Part shown: in pieces, positions 50,801-63,310 of the stretch
Numbering within the stretch: the first letter of the stretch is position 1
Layout of the letters: each line of letters starts with the position of its first letter
Assembly (NCBI RefSeq): GCF_003672135.1
Contig: NC_039509.1
Location: forward strand, 6,510,001-6,574,000
Source: Ooceraea biroi
Taxonomy: Eukaryota; Arthropoda; Insecta; Hymenoptera; Formicidae
Direction: 5' to 3'
DNA length: 64,000 nucleotides
Position numbers and translations under genes: made by a program
Notes under the pieces: model-generated
What the model was told of the DNA's origin: nothing
Seen by the model: only the letters and a program-made list of their open reading frames with translations
Database searches by the model: none

Positions 50801-52824
50801 CCAGTCACTTTTCTGCGGGTAGTCACGACGCGCCGGCGAGTCAAACAGACACGTGCAACTTATTGTTTCCTCTCCATAGCCTTTGCAATACGTGTCGCTT
50901 GAAAGTCTGTGATCTGCCTGTATGCACGCGTATACATAGTGTTTACTTTTTTTCAATTGACGTCAAAACTGCTGAAACTGATGAAACTTGACAAGAGCTC
51001 GACGAGGAAACTTAGTTGTTTTAAGCTTTCGCAAAGTCAGTTTAAGTTGCTGAAAGAATAATCTTCTGTCTGATGCAAGATTTGCAAAGTATCCCGTACA
51101 CCTAATACTCCCTCGTGTTGCATCAGTGTGGAAGTTGGTTATCGAGAAAATTGGTTGCGAGTAAAACGGTATATAATTGCACATTCGCGTAAAAAAGGAT
51201 ATTACGCGCGGAGGCGCGGAAGAGAAGCCGGTCTGTGCGACGTGCGTGTATGACATGGTAATCTGATAATCGTGTGTTGGATGTTTTGATTGCGCTTAGA
51301 GAGTTATTACGTGTACACGGGGGTATTTATATTTCATAAGGATGAATACCTGAAAAGGCGATATGACAGCTGGCCATTATGAAACCTTGCAACAGTACAA
51401 CGTAAATGAGTTCAACGTTCCAACGGCGTCCAACAGTGATACGATTGCACGATGTGATATGATTGCACGCACTGTTGAAGCATGTTCCCGCGAAAAAATT
51501 GCTGATTTGCATTATTGCACGTGAAATTTGTTACCTCACTGAATCTTTTTTTAATCTAGAATACCTCACTTATATTCAATTCGAGCCGTACAAATAGTAG
51601 TTATTTTATTAATAGGTGACCGCTACGCCGCCCACGCATCTCTCCGCGTCCGTTTGGCCGCATTAATTACGCGGAAGCCGTTTTGCGTCACTGATACTAA
51701 CGACTCCTTCCCTTTGTGCTCGCGCGCGGCAACCGATTGATGTCGAGCCGAGAACGCATTGAACGCCCGCCGCGTTAGGCCACCCTCGCCTCTCGCTCGC
51801 ACGAAAAATCGCTCCAGCAGCCAAGCCCGGAAATTGCGTTTTGTAATGCTTCTGGCTACGGCGTCTCTCCTGTCCCCTCCTGGCTCCCCGATCCCGAAAG
51901 TGAAAAATATAAAAAGCGGTGCGGAGGGGCGCGACACCGGGCGGTCGGTCTTTTGTACACGTTGTCGCGGCCGGTGAAACAATACGCACTTTCGGTATAA
52001 ATATGTTCCGCGCATCACAATAACCCCGTCCTATTGCGGGACGAGTAACTTTCGTCCGCGGACCAGTGCCGGAGAGCACGGACGAACGGGACACGTATAG
52101 GGTCAAAAGATGACCGTCTCTTCGAACGCCCGCTCGTCTGTCCGTCCGTCCGTTCGTCGGCGTCCCCTCATCGCTCCGCTATAAAGCAGTCACGTGTCTG
52201 CAATACCCCCCGCGCCTATATGAGGGTATCCCCCCATCGCCGCGTCGTGAATAGGCTCTATGGTGTTTCGGAACAGAGATGCTCTCACGATGGGGTCCTG
52301 CTGACTGCCCCGATGGCGTGACGCGATGGTGTGACCGACAACCACCGCTCTCTCATTAACGAGCAATGCCGATTCCGCAGCACGCCTACCTGCGGAGCTG
52401 CGTCATATACCTTCCGTTAATTTATTAAAATCACGTGGGAGAACGTCCGTGCGCGCGCTCACCTTTCCGACGAGGGAAACGAGAGGAGCCAACTCTCCCT
52501 TATCATTCCCGGAGCTATTTCCGGAGATCGTATCTAGTTAACCCCTCCGCGCCTCTACGATCGCTCACCCTCGGTCAGCGATTATATGCTGAACGCGAGC
52601 TTTTGTCCATAACGAACCTGAGTCGCTCTTGGGATTTAATATGACACTTTAGTCCCGAAAGCCGTATCGATTTCATTTAGTTTTACATGAAATTAACGAT
52701 ATTTTCTATTTTATATATAAATTTAGACTCTAACTTGTGTTTTATCACATTTCCTTTTCGATTATCCTTGTTCGATGAAACTCCTGCAATGGGTCATACA
52801 CTTTAAATATTATTAAAATTATTT
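47871..52824. other. Non-coding DNA
   Basis: Mixed sequence with AT-rich parts at about 49790-49980 and 50520-50700. No gene or structured repeat recognised apart from a short TA palindrome near 48185-48201. Confidence 0.5.
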
Positions 52825-52880
52825 AATATATATATATATTTTTTAATAATTTATATATATACATATATACACACACATAG
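52825..52880. repeat. (TA)n / (CA)n microsatellite
   Basis: TA runs interrupted by TTTTTTAATAAT and ending in ACACACACA. Confidence 0.9.
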
Positions 52881-55800
52881 CGAATAAAGGACCACGATAC
52901 ATCTGTGCAGTGCGTAACTCCGGTGTAACGGACGACAGTAATCGACCGCGCGTTAATCCCCGTTCATTTTTCATTTTCTTGCAAGCCGCACGGCGTTAAC
53001 GCGCGAGAGGGTATCATAGATGAATGGAGCCATCCCGGCGTTAATGAGAGGAGAACAAGCGGTGTGTCTATTCAAGCTCGCGGTGCCGTAATGCAGCCAG
53101 GTAACCAGGGACCGACCAGGAGCCCCGCGTTTCGTACCTCCCAGGCAGATACTATCGGTAAAGGGGAGACACGAAAAAGCCCTTCCACCGGAGCAGACCG
53201 AAAATGACGCCTCTTTAACGCACTCTACGGGATGCACTTGGTTGCATTCAACCAACACGCGTTACGCACTCGAGATGTGCGTGTGCGTGTCGCGCAAACG
53301 GGCATACATGCATGCCTGTGCAAACGCACTCGAGAGGGTGAGCGTCGTGACATAAACACGAGCGGGATTTTTCTATGGTTGGTTCGGTGGCACGAAAAAG
53401 GGAGTTATGCCCGATAAGCATCGCGGCACCCGGGGTTGCTCCGCTCGTTTATCACGTTTTTATCGTCGGGGCGTGATTACCTGGGCGCACTAGAGACGTT
53501 AATTTACATTTCCTGGCCTCATATACGACGCGCACGGAGGCGCGGATTGGTATGGCAGGACGGATGGTAGGTATGAGACGAATACCTGGCGCAATAAACG
53601 GAATCGAAACTCGGGGACCGGTCTTCGTGTGTCTACTTTGTTTTACGATTCTAGGAGAAAGAGACGATGACGAGACCAACTCGCGGCTCTTGCAACTTCG
53701 GCGTCTTTACGCGCTCGTTTCGCGTTCCCAGCGATATTGTTATTAATATCATGACACGTATGGGTAATTAAAACTTTAAGACCGGCGTCATTTTTGCCTC
53801 GTATCGCGAACGCGCTATCACACGCGCTTTAATGAGCATCGAAAGTCACATCACACAAGTAGTACGACTCTGAGTTAAATTCTCTCCAGCCAGATTTTAT
53901 TAACGGCGGTACGAGCGCAAAATTAATTTGTTGCTTCATTATCTCTCTCAAGGCATTTCCCTATTAGCGCAGCGCGACTTCTTCGTAAAAGTAGAGATTA
54001 GAGTGCATAAAATCGCGACGTAAAATTATAAAACCACTGCCACTGCGCGCTTATTCGCCCTGAAAAACTATAACCATTAAAGCTATATTCCGATTAATCT
54101 TTTTTCATAACAGTATATCCATTTTGGACATAAATTCGATGGTTTGAGGTTCAGATTAAATTTGAGTTTATTGGAGCACCGTCGACGTGATTCACAAGCT
54201 CTTAAAATCCGTGAATCAGGCAAAGGCGAGTCATCGGTTGCCGCGTGACGGCGCGAACAACCAATCGCATTATCGACGCCGAAGCGCCAGTTTAAGGAAA
54301 TCGCCAACGATTTCTCTCGGCTGCGGACGCACCAACAGATACACAGCACGTGCGATCGTCTCTCGCGGGGTCGATTTCGTTCCGAACGACTGCTTGAAAA
54401 ATGCGCGAGGCGGATCCCTCTTGTTCTTGGCCTTTCTGCCGACGTGAAAAATTGACGCACGAAAATTCTGACGCGACGCGATTTGTCAAATTCCCCGTTT
54501 CTCCGAGCCCCCGGTACGGTGGACAATGTTCGTATCCTCTCCGCGATCCTTTTTTCCTTTCATCTTTTTCTCTTCTCTCGATATCAATATCATCAACATA
54601 CGCGTAAAGACGGATATGGAGGAACAGAGGAAGCGAGAGGAACGGTTATACGTCGGGGTTTTGGGTTTCAAAATGATTGGGGTGAAATTGGGGTAAGCCG
54701 ATACCGCTTGGCTACCCTCGGCGACGGGTTCTCCTCAAGGGTGATGCGCGCTGGTATATACTGGTCAATTTGAGCCCCATACGTCACTCGCGGAAGAAAG
54801 GAATCTGGAAAATCGTGCCTGGAATCTCTGTCTGTTTATAATGATCCCAAGCAAAGACCCACGTCTTCCTTTCAGTAGTGTATCTTATTTATTACGTATA
54901 ACTGAATGTTCTCAATCTTTCTTTTCGTGTTCTATAAAATTTTTCTGTAACACTTACATACATTCCGATGTTGGTGTATTTTAAGTACGCAACGAGATGG
55001 CGGTACGATTTACGCTTCCCTTAAAAAGATCCAATCCCATTGATATCTAATGACTCATTCTTTCGCGAGGCTGCCACGCGCGAGTCCGAACCCTGATTTC
55101 GCTACATCCGGTTTCGGGTTTCACCTGGGAACGAATCGATCCCCCGCCTTTTTTTCTCTTCACAGCTGGATTCTCCATCTCGGAATCAGAAAATGAAGAT
55201 GGACAGCGTCCACGTGTCGGGCGTCGGTCACTCATTCCATTTGGTCATCATTTCCATCGTGGTTAGTCCCGATGTATATTCGTGTCGAAAACCCCTTTGA
55301 TAGCCACAAATTGACGAGCGTCAATTAGTCGTGGCCAGTCTCGTGATCTGCTAAGACACGTCGGCGGGTCTCGTCTCACGGTACTTAGGATTGTTCCGGC
55401 ACTGGCTTATCGCAGGCTGATTGTTGTCAGCCGGTCTCGCGTGATTGCCAAACAACAGCTCGACTGGCTACGCGTATTGTTGATCGCGCGTAGCATCGGC
55501 TCTTCGGAAACTGCTCTATGGGAACTGACCACTGGTCAGTTCGGCTTTAGACGCGATCCGTTGGTGACAGCCGTATTAAACACGAAGAACGTCGCCACCT
55601 TTGCCGTTCTCATTCACTTTTGTCCGCGATGACCACCCGCCCTCTTCACTCACGGTTTTCCACGAGGACATGTAGAAAGGGTTGATCGTTGTCGAGCGTT
55701 TACGGTTGTCGCGCGCGATCGAGATGTTAACGAGGGTACTCTGCAGCGTCTGCCATTTGCACGATTGGACACGGCTCCACAGTCGTGCTCTATTTACGGT

Positions 55801-58800
55801 AGTTTGGGGTGTGCTCGACAAACAGTGACGAATATCGTGAAACAGCCGACAGCCTGGCGGGTAGATTGCTATTTTTGTCAGCGTTGGCTCGCTAGTGGAT
55901 TCCATTTGCAAAATTCCCGGTCGGACGCGAAAGATGCGAGTCGATTGTCGGACGTAAACCAGTTGTTCCGGGCTGCGCGACTGTAATAACGAATATCTGG
56001 ATAATGGAGAAAACCGGGGTCTTTTGATTCTCGCAGGCAAATGCCCCTCGGCCCGGTGCAGGATGAAGGCGAAACTCAATTCCCCGATATCTGAATACCA
56101 GCCAATTACGCGTGATGTATGAAGGGTGCGTGTCGTATGTATATTTTTGTCATTCTCTTCGCGCACGAATATTCCAGTGTCATCCCCGTCCATCCCGTTT
56201 CATTCTTCTCAATTTATTCCGGCGCAACACCGCGAGCGTCCCGAGTCGCGGAATGATTTGCATTTTCGGAAAAAAGAACCACGCATTACTGCGCGCGCGC
56301 TTTTGCAAGTCAGATGGCCGATATCGCACGTGCGGCGTCGTGATAAATCGTTCTTCCTTCGCCTTTTCAATCGTTCGCACGTCACGATCGAATAACGGTT
56401 TCGAAATTGATATCGTCAGGGGATGAATGTAACGTACGTCCGATGTACTCGCGCTTTTTCAGACGTTAGACGATGTCGCAGTCTCTTTGTAACGTTTAAA
56501 CGAGCGATTATAATAGAATGCGCTAAATTGAGCGATGCATCTGTCCCACGGCATAAAATATCCAGGAAACGCGCGGAAACTCTCGTGTGTTGAAGGAAAA
56601 ATCGCGCAGCGCAGCTTTCACGGCGCGTTTCAGCACGATATTAATACAGAAAGAGAATATTAACGATGCACGCTGATGGATAAAGTTAGAAATACGTGGA
56701 CGCGGTTGTCGGGCTATCGTATAGTCTGTGTATTTGCACAGGAAAATTAAACCTCTGTTTACGAACTGCGTATGTCCTCTCCGCGTCGCTGAAAAGATCG
56801 AACCGGCTCGTAGCCGTAGGCATGGTTACGTTGCCTCGATATTCATAGAGAATACCGTACGTATACGCGCGCGCGCGGAGTCATACGGTCCGCAAACGTC
56901 TATAATATATTCCGTGTGATCAATCCGCTTTTGATCTACCTTCGGACACCGTCCAGTAATTACTCTAAAGCACGCCACCAGCCGTCGAGTTTTAGTTTGT
57001 CATTTTCCCCACGGTCACTCTGTTTTTCCATGCGACTCGTCAATCACTGAATAATTAACGAATGTGCATAATTCTTCGTTTTTTTCCATTTATTTCCCGC
57101 ACGATATGTAACGTAAGAGGCGAAACTTTCGGAATTGCGACGTACAAATCGCGCGATGTTAAGTACAGCGAATCGTCAAAAGCCGAACCTCATCGAGACA
57201 GGGATATTTTCCAAGAGAAAGGATCCCCCTTGGGACTTGGCGTCTTTGTGTCGTCTGAGATTTTTATAGGTATATATAATGTTTCCAAGGCGGTTCATGA
57301 CGTTCCATTGAAAACGGTTTCTTTGATCTCCCACGGTAGACTTTATTGAATAGCGGTGCGCGATTGGTAAATTCCAATCATGTCTTATTTTGTCAAGATT
57401 AAGGAAAATTTGCAATTACATGGATTAGGGAGACGATGTCTTGTACAAGAACATATTGAATCGAATTGAATTACCAGAGAAATATTAGCGTATACGAGGT
57501 GTTCTTTTGAGTTTTATTATATGAATCTTCATCAAGTTTTCTTTACTTTACAACTCATATATTTTTTCATATCATCTCATCTGCTTGGTTACGCTGTAAA
57601 TCCAAAAAGATCAAGAGAGGAAGATGGTACAAACGGCTGTTATTATGGTCGGCATTGAGTAGCCACGACCAACCGATACCTTCGTGCCAAGGGGTTGTAA
57701 GAAACCCGCTGTTAGTATTCTCTTGTCTCTCTTTTTATCTTAGCCGACAACAGAAACATTTTCTGCGGTTCTTTGTCACGTCAGATGTGCGCTTTTTCAC
57801 TAGACCGTGTAACTGATACAAGCACGAGGCACCGTATCGCATAAGGGTTGTAAATTATTTTTTTAAGCCGTCCAGCAGCGCCGCGACGCGTTTGACGGAG
57901 TGACGCCGGGCACGCATAACAGTGCTGGTAGTTGTAGTTGATAAAATGCGCCGCCGAGACACGATTATACTAATGCGCTGATAACACGACGCGAATAAAT
58001 CTCGCGTCGTGGACAGAAGTTAATCAAGTCGACGGACAAAAAAACGACATTGCGATTATTAATTCGATGTATCCGTTCTATACATCCATACATTTTATAT
58101 GCGTAATTTTCACCAGTATTAGCAAAAAATCGTAAAGAATAGTATCTCGAAAATAAGCTTGTCGGTGTCAGGGAAAATTAATAGACCACGTAGAACAGAC
58201 GGGCGACATTCAGAAGACGTCCCCAGCACGGTCGTTGCCCCTTATCTTCTTTCAGCTCGCACGACGTCAACAGGAATGTACTCGCGATTTACATGCGAAT
58301 TGTACCACCCTTTCCGGACGGTAGCGACGAGGAGTGGTAAGTGACACGATGGCCCGGACTATCGCCATTACGACTAGCCAAGCCGCCCCTTACTATTTAC
58401 CCCGTAGTTTAAGCTACCCCATAAAGATTCAGATAGCGCTGGAAAAGGCGCACCCTATATAACGCGGTGTTTTGCAGCGAGGCTTAGCACCCGTGGTTCA
58501 ACACTAACTGCCGTACGACAGGTTAGACGAAAAAAAGTCCTCGCCCTTCACCCCTCTCCTACCTCAACGTTTTAACGTCCGCGACGACGAGGGTGATACT
58601 TCGTTGCGGAATTCCCTTTCACCGGAGCGAGCTTAACTTACTCGTTCCTCGTTCCTCTCCATCGCCGGTGTAGCGCAAAAAGCGTTAACTAGTGGAAAAC
58701 CGCCAGGTGCATAATGGATTTCGTAGTACGCGCGTCTCCTTACCTCGAAGCACCGAGCGTAGATAAATATCAATTTGAGGAAACCGAGTGTAAAAACCGA

Positions 58801-60863
58801 GTAATAAAATTAACGGTGCAGGAAAACGATTTGCTCGTGTTCTAGCTTGTCATTTCCGAGCACACATTTACGACGCGCGTATCACGCATTATATTTACGC
58901 GCGATTATTCCGTCGCTTTCCTGAAATGAGAAAACAAGCAACTGTACATGTACTGTCGATGTAAATTGTTTCTCGCAAAGAACACTCGCACGATTCAACC
59001 GCATTGACCACGAGTGTTCCGCTTATGGCACGCAGCGAATGGACGAAATTGCTGAAGCCAAAACAGGGTGTATTCACCGGAGTCACCCTCTTCCGATTCT
59101 CTCTCCTCATCGCTTACCGCGATTAATTACCGGAGAGTGGAGAGCTTCCTGGGTGCGTGCAAACGCGCGCGACAGGTTGTCGACGTGCGAGAACGCTCTA
59201 AAGGGCTCTGGCTACCCCCCGGGGGCAGTCGTGTCTGACATTCTGCTGATGTCGGAATTTCCGCGACAGCATTTTTAATCACGCGAGCACTTTAGCGACG
59301 CGCTGCCAGGACGCTTTAATATAGGAGCAATGCGGTTATGCATAGTGATGAGAGTACAGGAGCAGGACCAAGTGACGGTGAGCGCGAAATGCTTCGGCTA
59401 AAAACTCCATCTGTAAGCAAATTTTAGGCGAATTGTTTAATTACTTACGATATTGCAAGATGGTAGCTCGGAAATTCGGTGCAGCTCGATGAAGTGATGA
59501 GATAAAGGGGTGGTTTAAAGCGGAGAAGCGAGAGAATGAGAGAGAGGAAGACAGGATTCGCACGGGCTCGCACAAAGCGAGCAGATTTTAATCTATGCGG
59601 CCAGTGGGTTCGACTTTGTAATTTTCACGAAACTGTTCCGACCTCGTTAAAGAAATTTAATTGAGTCAAGTGCGATTGATTAAACGGGTAGAATCGCTTC
59701 GATGTAGATTGAAAAGAAACCGACTAACGATATAGAGAACGATCGCCCCAGGTTCTTTCTAACTTTCGAAGATTGCGTCGTTTTCTCGTTAGACGTGATC
59801 AGGAAAATGAATTTAGACGCACCATCCGGAAAATGGATGAACTCTGTCGTTTGCAAGAGCTGGAAAGCAAAATTTTCCACGAAGCACGTTTTTCGGAGCA
59901 CTTAACTTCATACGTGCTGCATCAACGAAAAATGCGGTTACTTCATCAATTTCACTGTTTTTATATCTCTCTGTTTTATCATTGTGTTTAACGAGCAGTT
60001 CTTACGCTACGCGCTCTGATGCATTTAACGTGAAAAGGAGTAACTGCAGGATGAAACACGAGTAGACCACATTTTTTGCACTACATTTTGCGCGCCTCCT
60101 CTTTTAATGGAAGCATCGAATTTTCCCTGTAAACACTGAGCATCCATCGCGAAACTCCATGCATCCCTGAGAGACTATCAATATGCCAGTGTGATTGCTC
60201 TCTATTCGCGTACATCACTCACCGTTCGGTTCTGTATAAACACGTCGCGTCATATTTCGCATGCAACCGCTCTCAAAATTGAATAAAATCCATTAAAATC
60301 CCTCGCGAAAATATTGCGCAGCGACGGTGGCAAAGGACTTTCATCACGTGGAATTATTTCGACATAATATATTAGAAAGAAATATTCCACTTTAAAGTGC
60401 AATACTTAGACTTAATCTCACTTCGCACGCGATTGTTTTGTCTTAAGAAATCTAAAACTAACTAACTATATTATTATATTTTCGTCTTGAGGGAGGGTAT
60501 GAGTCGCGCCCCTTCCTTTATGGGCGGTGCGGATCTCTATGTTAAATTATGTGAGTACAATTCATCGTTATACATCCCAGACAGTACGCAATATCAACAG
60601 AGACCGAGACAAGGCTTGCATCACTCGCTGTGGATAACCACAGGGACGACGTTGTCTTTTGTCGGGGGCGACGCCGCGGAAGCCGCCAACAATAGACTCC
60701 ATAGAGTCTCCATGGCCTGTCGATTATGATTATGAATAGCTGCCGTAGCCTCCATCCGCCGTAATTGTTAATTAGCCCCGGCATTTCCAAACTCCGCGGG
60801 AATCCATTCAGTTCAATGTGCTTCGGGGGTTCGCGGTAGTTTCTGATTCGGCGATGTACCAGT
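52881..60863. other. Non-coding DNA
   Basis: A 205-codon minus-strand frame at 55576-56193 and others overlap on both strands without domains and are treated as chance. No RNA gene or terminal repeats were recognised. Confidence 0.5.
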
Positions 60864-60897
60864 GAGAGCTAGCTAGCTAGCTAGCTAGCTGGCTCTC
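60864..60897. repeat. 34-bp near-perfect palindrome with (AGCT)n core
   Basis: GAGAGCTAGCTAGCTAG followed by CTAGCTAGCTGGCTCTC. Only one of 17 base pairs is mismatched, and the core is AGCT repeated five times. Confidence 0.9.
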
Positions 60898-62421
60898 CAA
60901 GTTACCTCGTGATTTAACACGAGAGCCACCCTTGTTTGCGCAAGTATTCGGCCTCCGTCTCTCTCGTCAATTCGAAGTCGAGTTAACCCTTTCACAGGGT
61001 GGAATCCACCGCATCTACATTCGGAGAAATGTTTTCACAGAAACAAGTTGTGCGAATAGGATAAATGTATCAACGAATGCTTACAACAAGGTGGAATAAA
61101 TATTCACATTAATTTGCGTGATGTATGTGTAATTAGATAAAAGCATAATGATCAATATTGAATTTTAAAAGAATACAATAAAGTATCTATAGTCGTAGAT
61201 AAAATATAGATTATATAAATTGTTCCATAGGTCGATAAATTCTTGAAATCTTGTCAATTTCTTCCCTCTTTCCCGGCAACAGGATGCTCATTACGCAAGT
61301 CAGAAGAGGGTGCCACGCCACCAACGAAACGGTAATTGTTTTTAATCACTTGGTGGATGGAAGTTCGTCGAAAGGGGTGAGAGAGCCGATGGCGGTTAGC
61401 CGGAAACATCCCTCGCCCGCGCTTAATGTCGCAGTGCTTCTTTATCCTCCCCGAGAGCATTATAACTGAAAAAATACGTGGAATAGATGAGTGAAATACG
61501 AAGGCGTAGGAAACCGATTAATATTCATCAAACCGTTCACTATAGCTTCGATACCTATTTATTCGCAGTTAGACGTACCTGACTGCATCATCCGCTCTGA
61601 AGATGGATTGTTATTTTTATTCGTGAATCGTGACACGCATTGTATTTTGATTGAAGTCCCTTCGTAAAACCGCGATGAACATGTCCGGCTTATTTCACTA
61701 GTCGATCGTCTCCCTAGATTAGGGCACGTGCGAACGTAATATCGTACGCCCGCATAATATCGTTTGTTATTTCACGGTACGGTTTCGATTTCTTCTTGTG
61801 ATCATGTCCAAACAATATTATTTGCGTAGGAGATGAGAGACGAGTGCTTTTCACGTGCGTCCAGCAGTAATGCACTCACGTTACGTATGTAATTACTGCG
61901 CGTGTTTACATTAATTTGTCGTAGGTGCGGGACAGTGCTTGGTCGGCGTCTAATACGACACGAAAGCACGTAATTAGCATTATATCAGGGTCTGTGATAC
62001 ATCGGTAATTATTTATTCTTGCATTACACGCCGCCGTCGTGTTTGATCGGCGGTTTACTAGTTTATGGTGCATACAACACGCGGTGCACCATGGTGAGAG
62101 AGAAACAGTGGATTCTGTAATTGACCGTTACTGCACGTGGAATAATCGAACTGTGCAAATGTTGCGCCGATAAATTAACGTCACCGTCTTCATTCATTGA
62201 ACAGCGCGTCTGGAAAATAAATTCCTGCGATAAAATACGGTATCGCGACTGCTGCTGCTGCTGTTGCAGTTGCAGTCGAAAACACTTGCGTTGTGCGATT
62301 AAATCGTGATACTGTAATAACGTTCGGAATGGAACTTTTGCAAGCTAAACAGGACATTTAAATCTCTGCAGATACGACAGTTGCATTTATCGCGAGTTCA
62401 ACATCTTAAGCTAATTTATCA
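60898..62421. other. Non-coding DNA left of the hAT element
   Basis: AT-rich at about 61040-61260. A short GCTGCTGCTGCT run lies near 62250. No gene recognised. Confidence 0.5.
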
Positions 62422-62429
62422 TTATAGAT
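62422..62429. repeat. Left 8-bp target-site duplication of the hAT element
   Basis: TTATAGAT, identical to 63303-63310. Confidence 0.9.
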
Positions 62430-62661
62430 TAGGGCTCGCTATTATACGTTTAAACGGAAACACGTTTACACGTATAATTAGCATATCCGTTCATTAGAAA
62501 CGTTTTCCCGAATATACGTGTTTTAAGGTATTATACGTATAAACGGAAAACGTTTATCTGTTTATAATCGCGCCTTACGTATAAACATTTTTCTACAAGT
62601 AAACATTTTTCTCCACCTCTTATTTTTAATTTCATTGGCTCGTCATTGGCTTGTCATTGAC

Positions 62662-62853
62662 GTTACACCAAGTCGACGACGACGGTGACGACGTTGTACC
62701 ACGTCGACGACGGCGACAACGTTACACCACGTCGACGACGACGACGATATTGCACCACGTCAACGACGACGATGTTGCACCACGTCGACGACGACGATGT
62801 TGCACCACGTCGACGACGAAGACGACGAGGACGACGACGACGTTATATCACGA
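62662..62853. repeat. GAC-rich minisatellite inside the hAT element
   Basis: About six units of 25-40 bp, each of the form GTTGCACCACGTCGACGACG followed by a variable number of GAC/GAT triplets. It creates Arg/Thr/Asp-rich open frames that are artefacts of the repeat. Confidence 0.88.
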
Positions 62854-62962
62854 GGATAACACAAGCTGAAATTGGTTGCATGTAGTCGATTACCGCATAA
62901 TTTCAAGTTATTGACCTTCGAAGACTACTTCACATCTTCGAAGCTTCGATCCTTAATTCGTA

Positions 62963-62970
62963 TAATAAAC
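62963..62970. repeat. Left 8-bp target-site duplication of the nested MITE
   Basis: TAATAAAC, identical to 63175-63182. Confidence 0.9.
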
Positions 62971-63174
62971 TAGGGATGGGCGATGTCGGGAAAAATAATC
63001 GATTATTGAATAATCGTTTGTCCAGATAACCGATTACACATGATTGATTATTTCTTAAACGAATAAGAACAATAATAACATTGAATAATTGATTAATCGA
63101 AATAAAAAACATCGCCGAAAATAATCTATTATCTATCGAAGACCGATGCATCGAGACAACATCGCCCATCCCTA
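62971..63174. mobile_element. Nested 204-bp hAT MITE
   Basis: It starts TAGGGATGGGCGATG and ends CATCGCCCATCCCTA, a perfect 15-bp terminal inverted repeat. It is flanked by a perfect 8-bp duplication (TAATAAAC). The interior repeats ATCGATTA/ATTGATTA words. It has no coding capacity. It sits inside the larger hAT element, so it inserted later. Confidence 0.92.
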
Positions 63175-63182
63175 TAATAAAC
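63175..63182. repeat. Right 8-bp target-site duplication of the nested MITE
   Basis: TAATAAAC, identical to 62963-62970. Confidence 0.9.
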
Positions 63183-63302
63183 GTATAATAATCGTATAAT
63201 AAACGTTTAAACGTTTAAACGTTTTTTTGGAAATAAGCGTAAACGGATAAACGTTTAACGTTTACACGTATATTCGATAAACAAAATAAAATCAGAGCCC
63301 TA

Positions 63303-63310
63303 TTATAGAT
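63303..63310. repeat. Right 8-bp target-site duplication of the hAT element
   Basis: TTATAGAT, identical to 62422-62429. Confidence 0.9.

Larger units (their letters stand above)
62430..63302. mobile_element. Non-autonomous hAT element (873 bp)
   Basis: It begins TAGGGCTC and ends GAGCCCTA, with a perfect 8-bp flanking duplication (TTATAGAT). TAGGG-type ends and 8-bp duplications are the hAT signature. Both subterminal regions are dense in TTTAAACG / AAACGTTTA / ACGTATA motifs, as expected for hAT transposase-binding repeats. No transposase frame is present. The interior holds a GAC-rich minisatellite (62662-62853) and a nested hAT MITE (62971-63174). Without the nested insertion and one copy of its duplication, the element would be about 660 bp. 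Confidence 0.88.

Noticed and set aside
55576..56193. 205-codon minus-strand frame
   Set aside because: No domain, no protein-like pattern, CpG-rich stop-poor context; likely chance.
58480..58510. B-box-like GTTCAACAC
   Set aside because: No A-box at the right distance and no T-arm pairing.
62651..62885. Thr/Arg/Asp-rich frames
   Set aside because: Translations of the GAC minisatellite.
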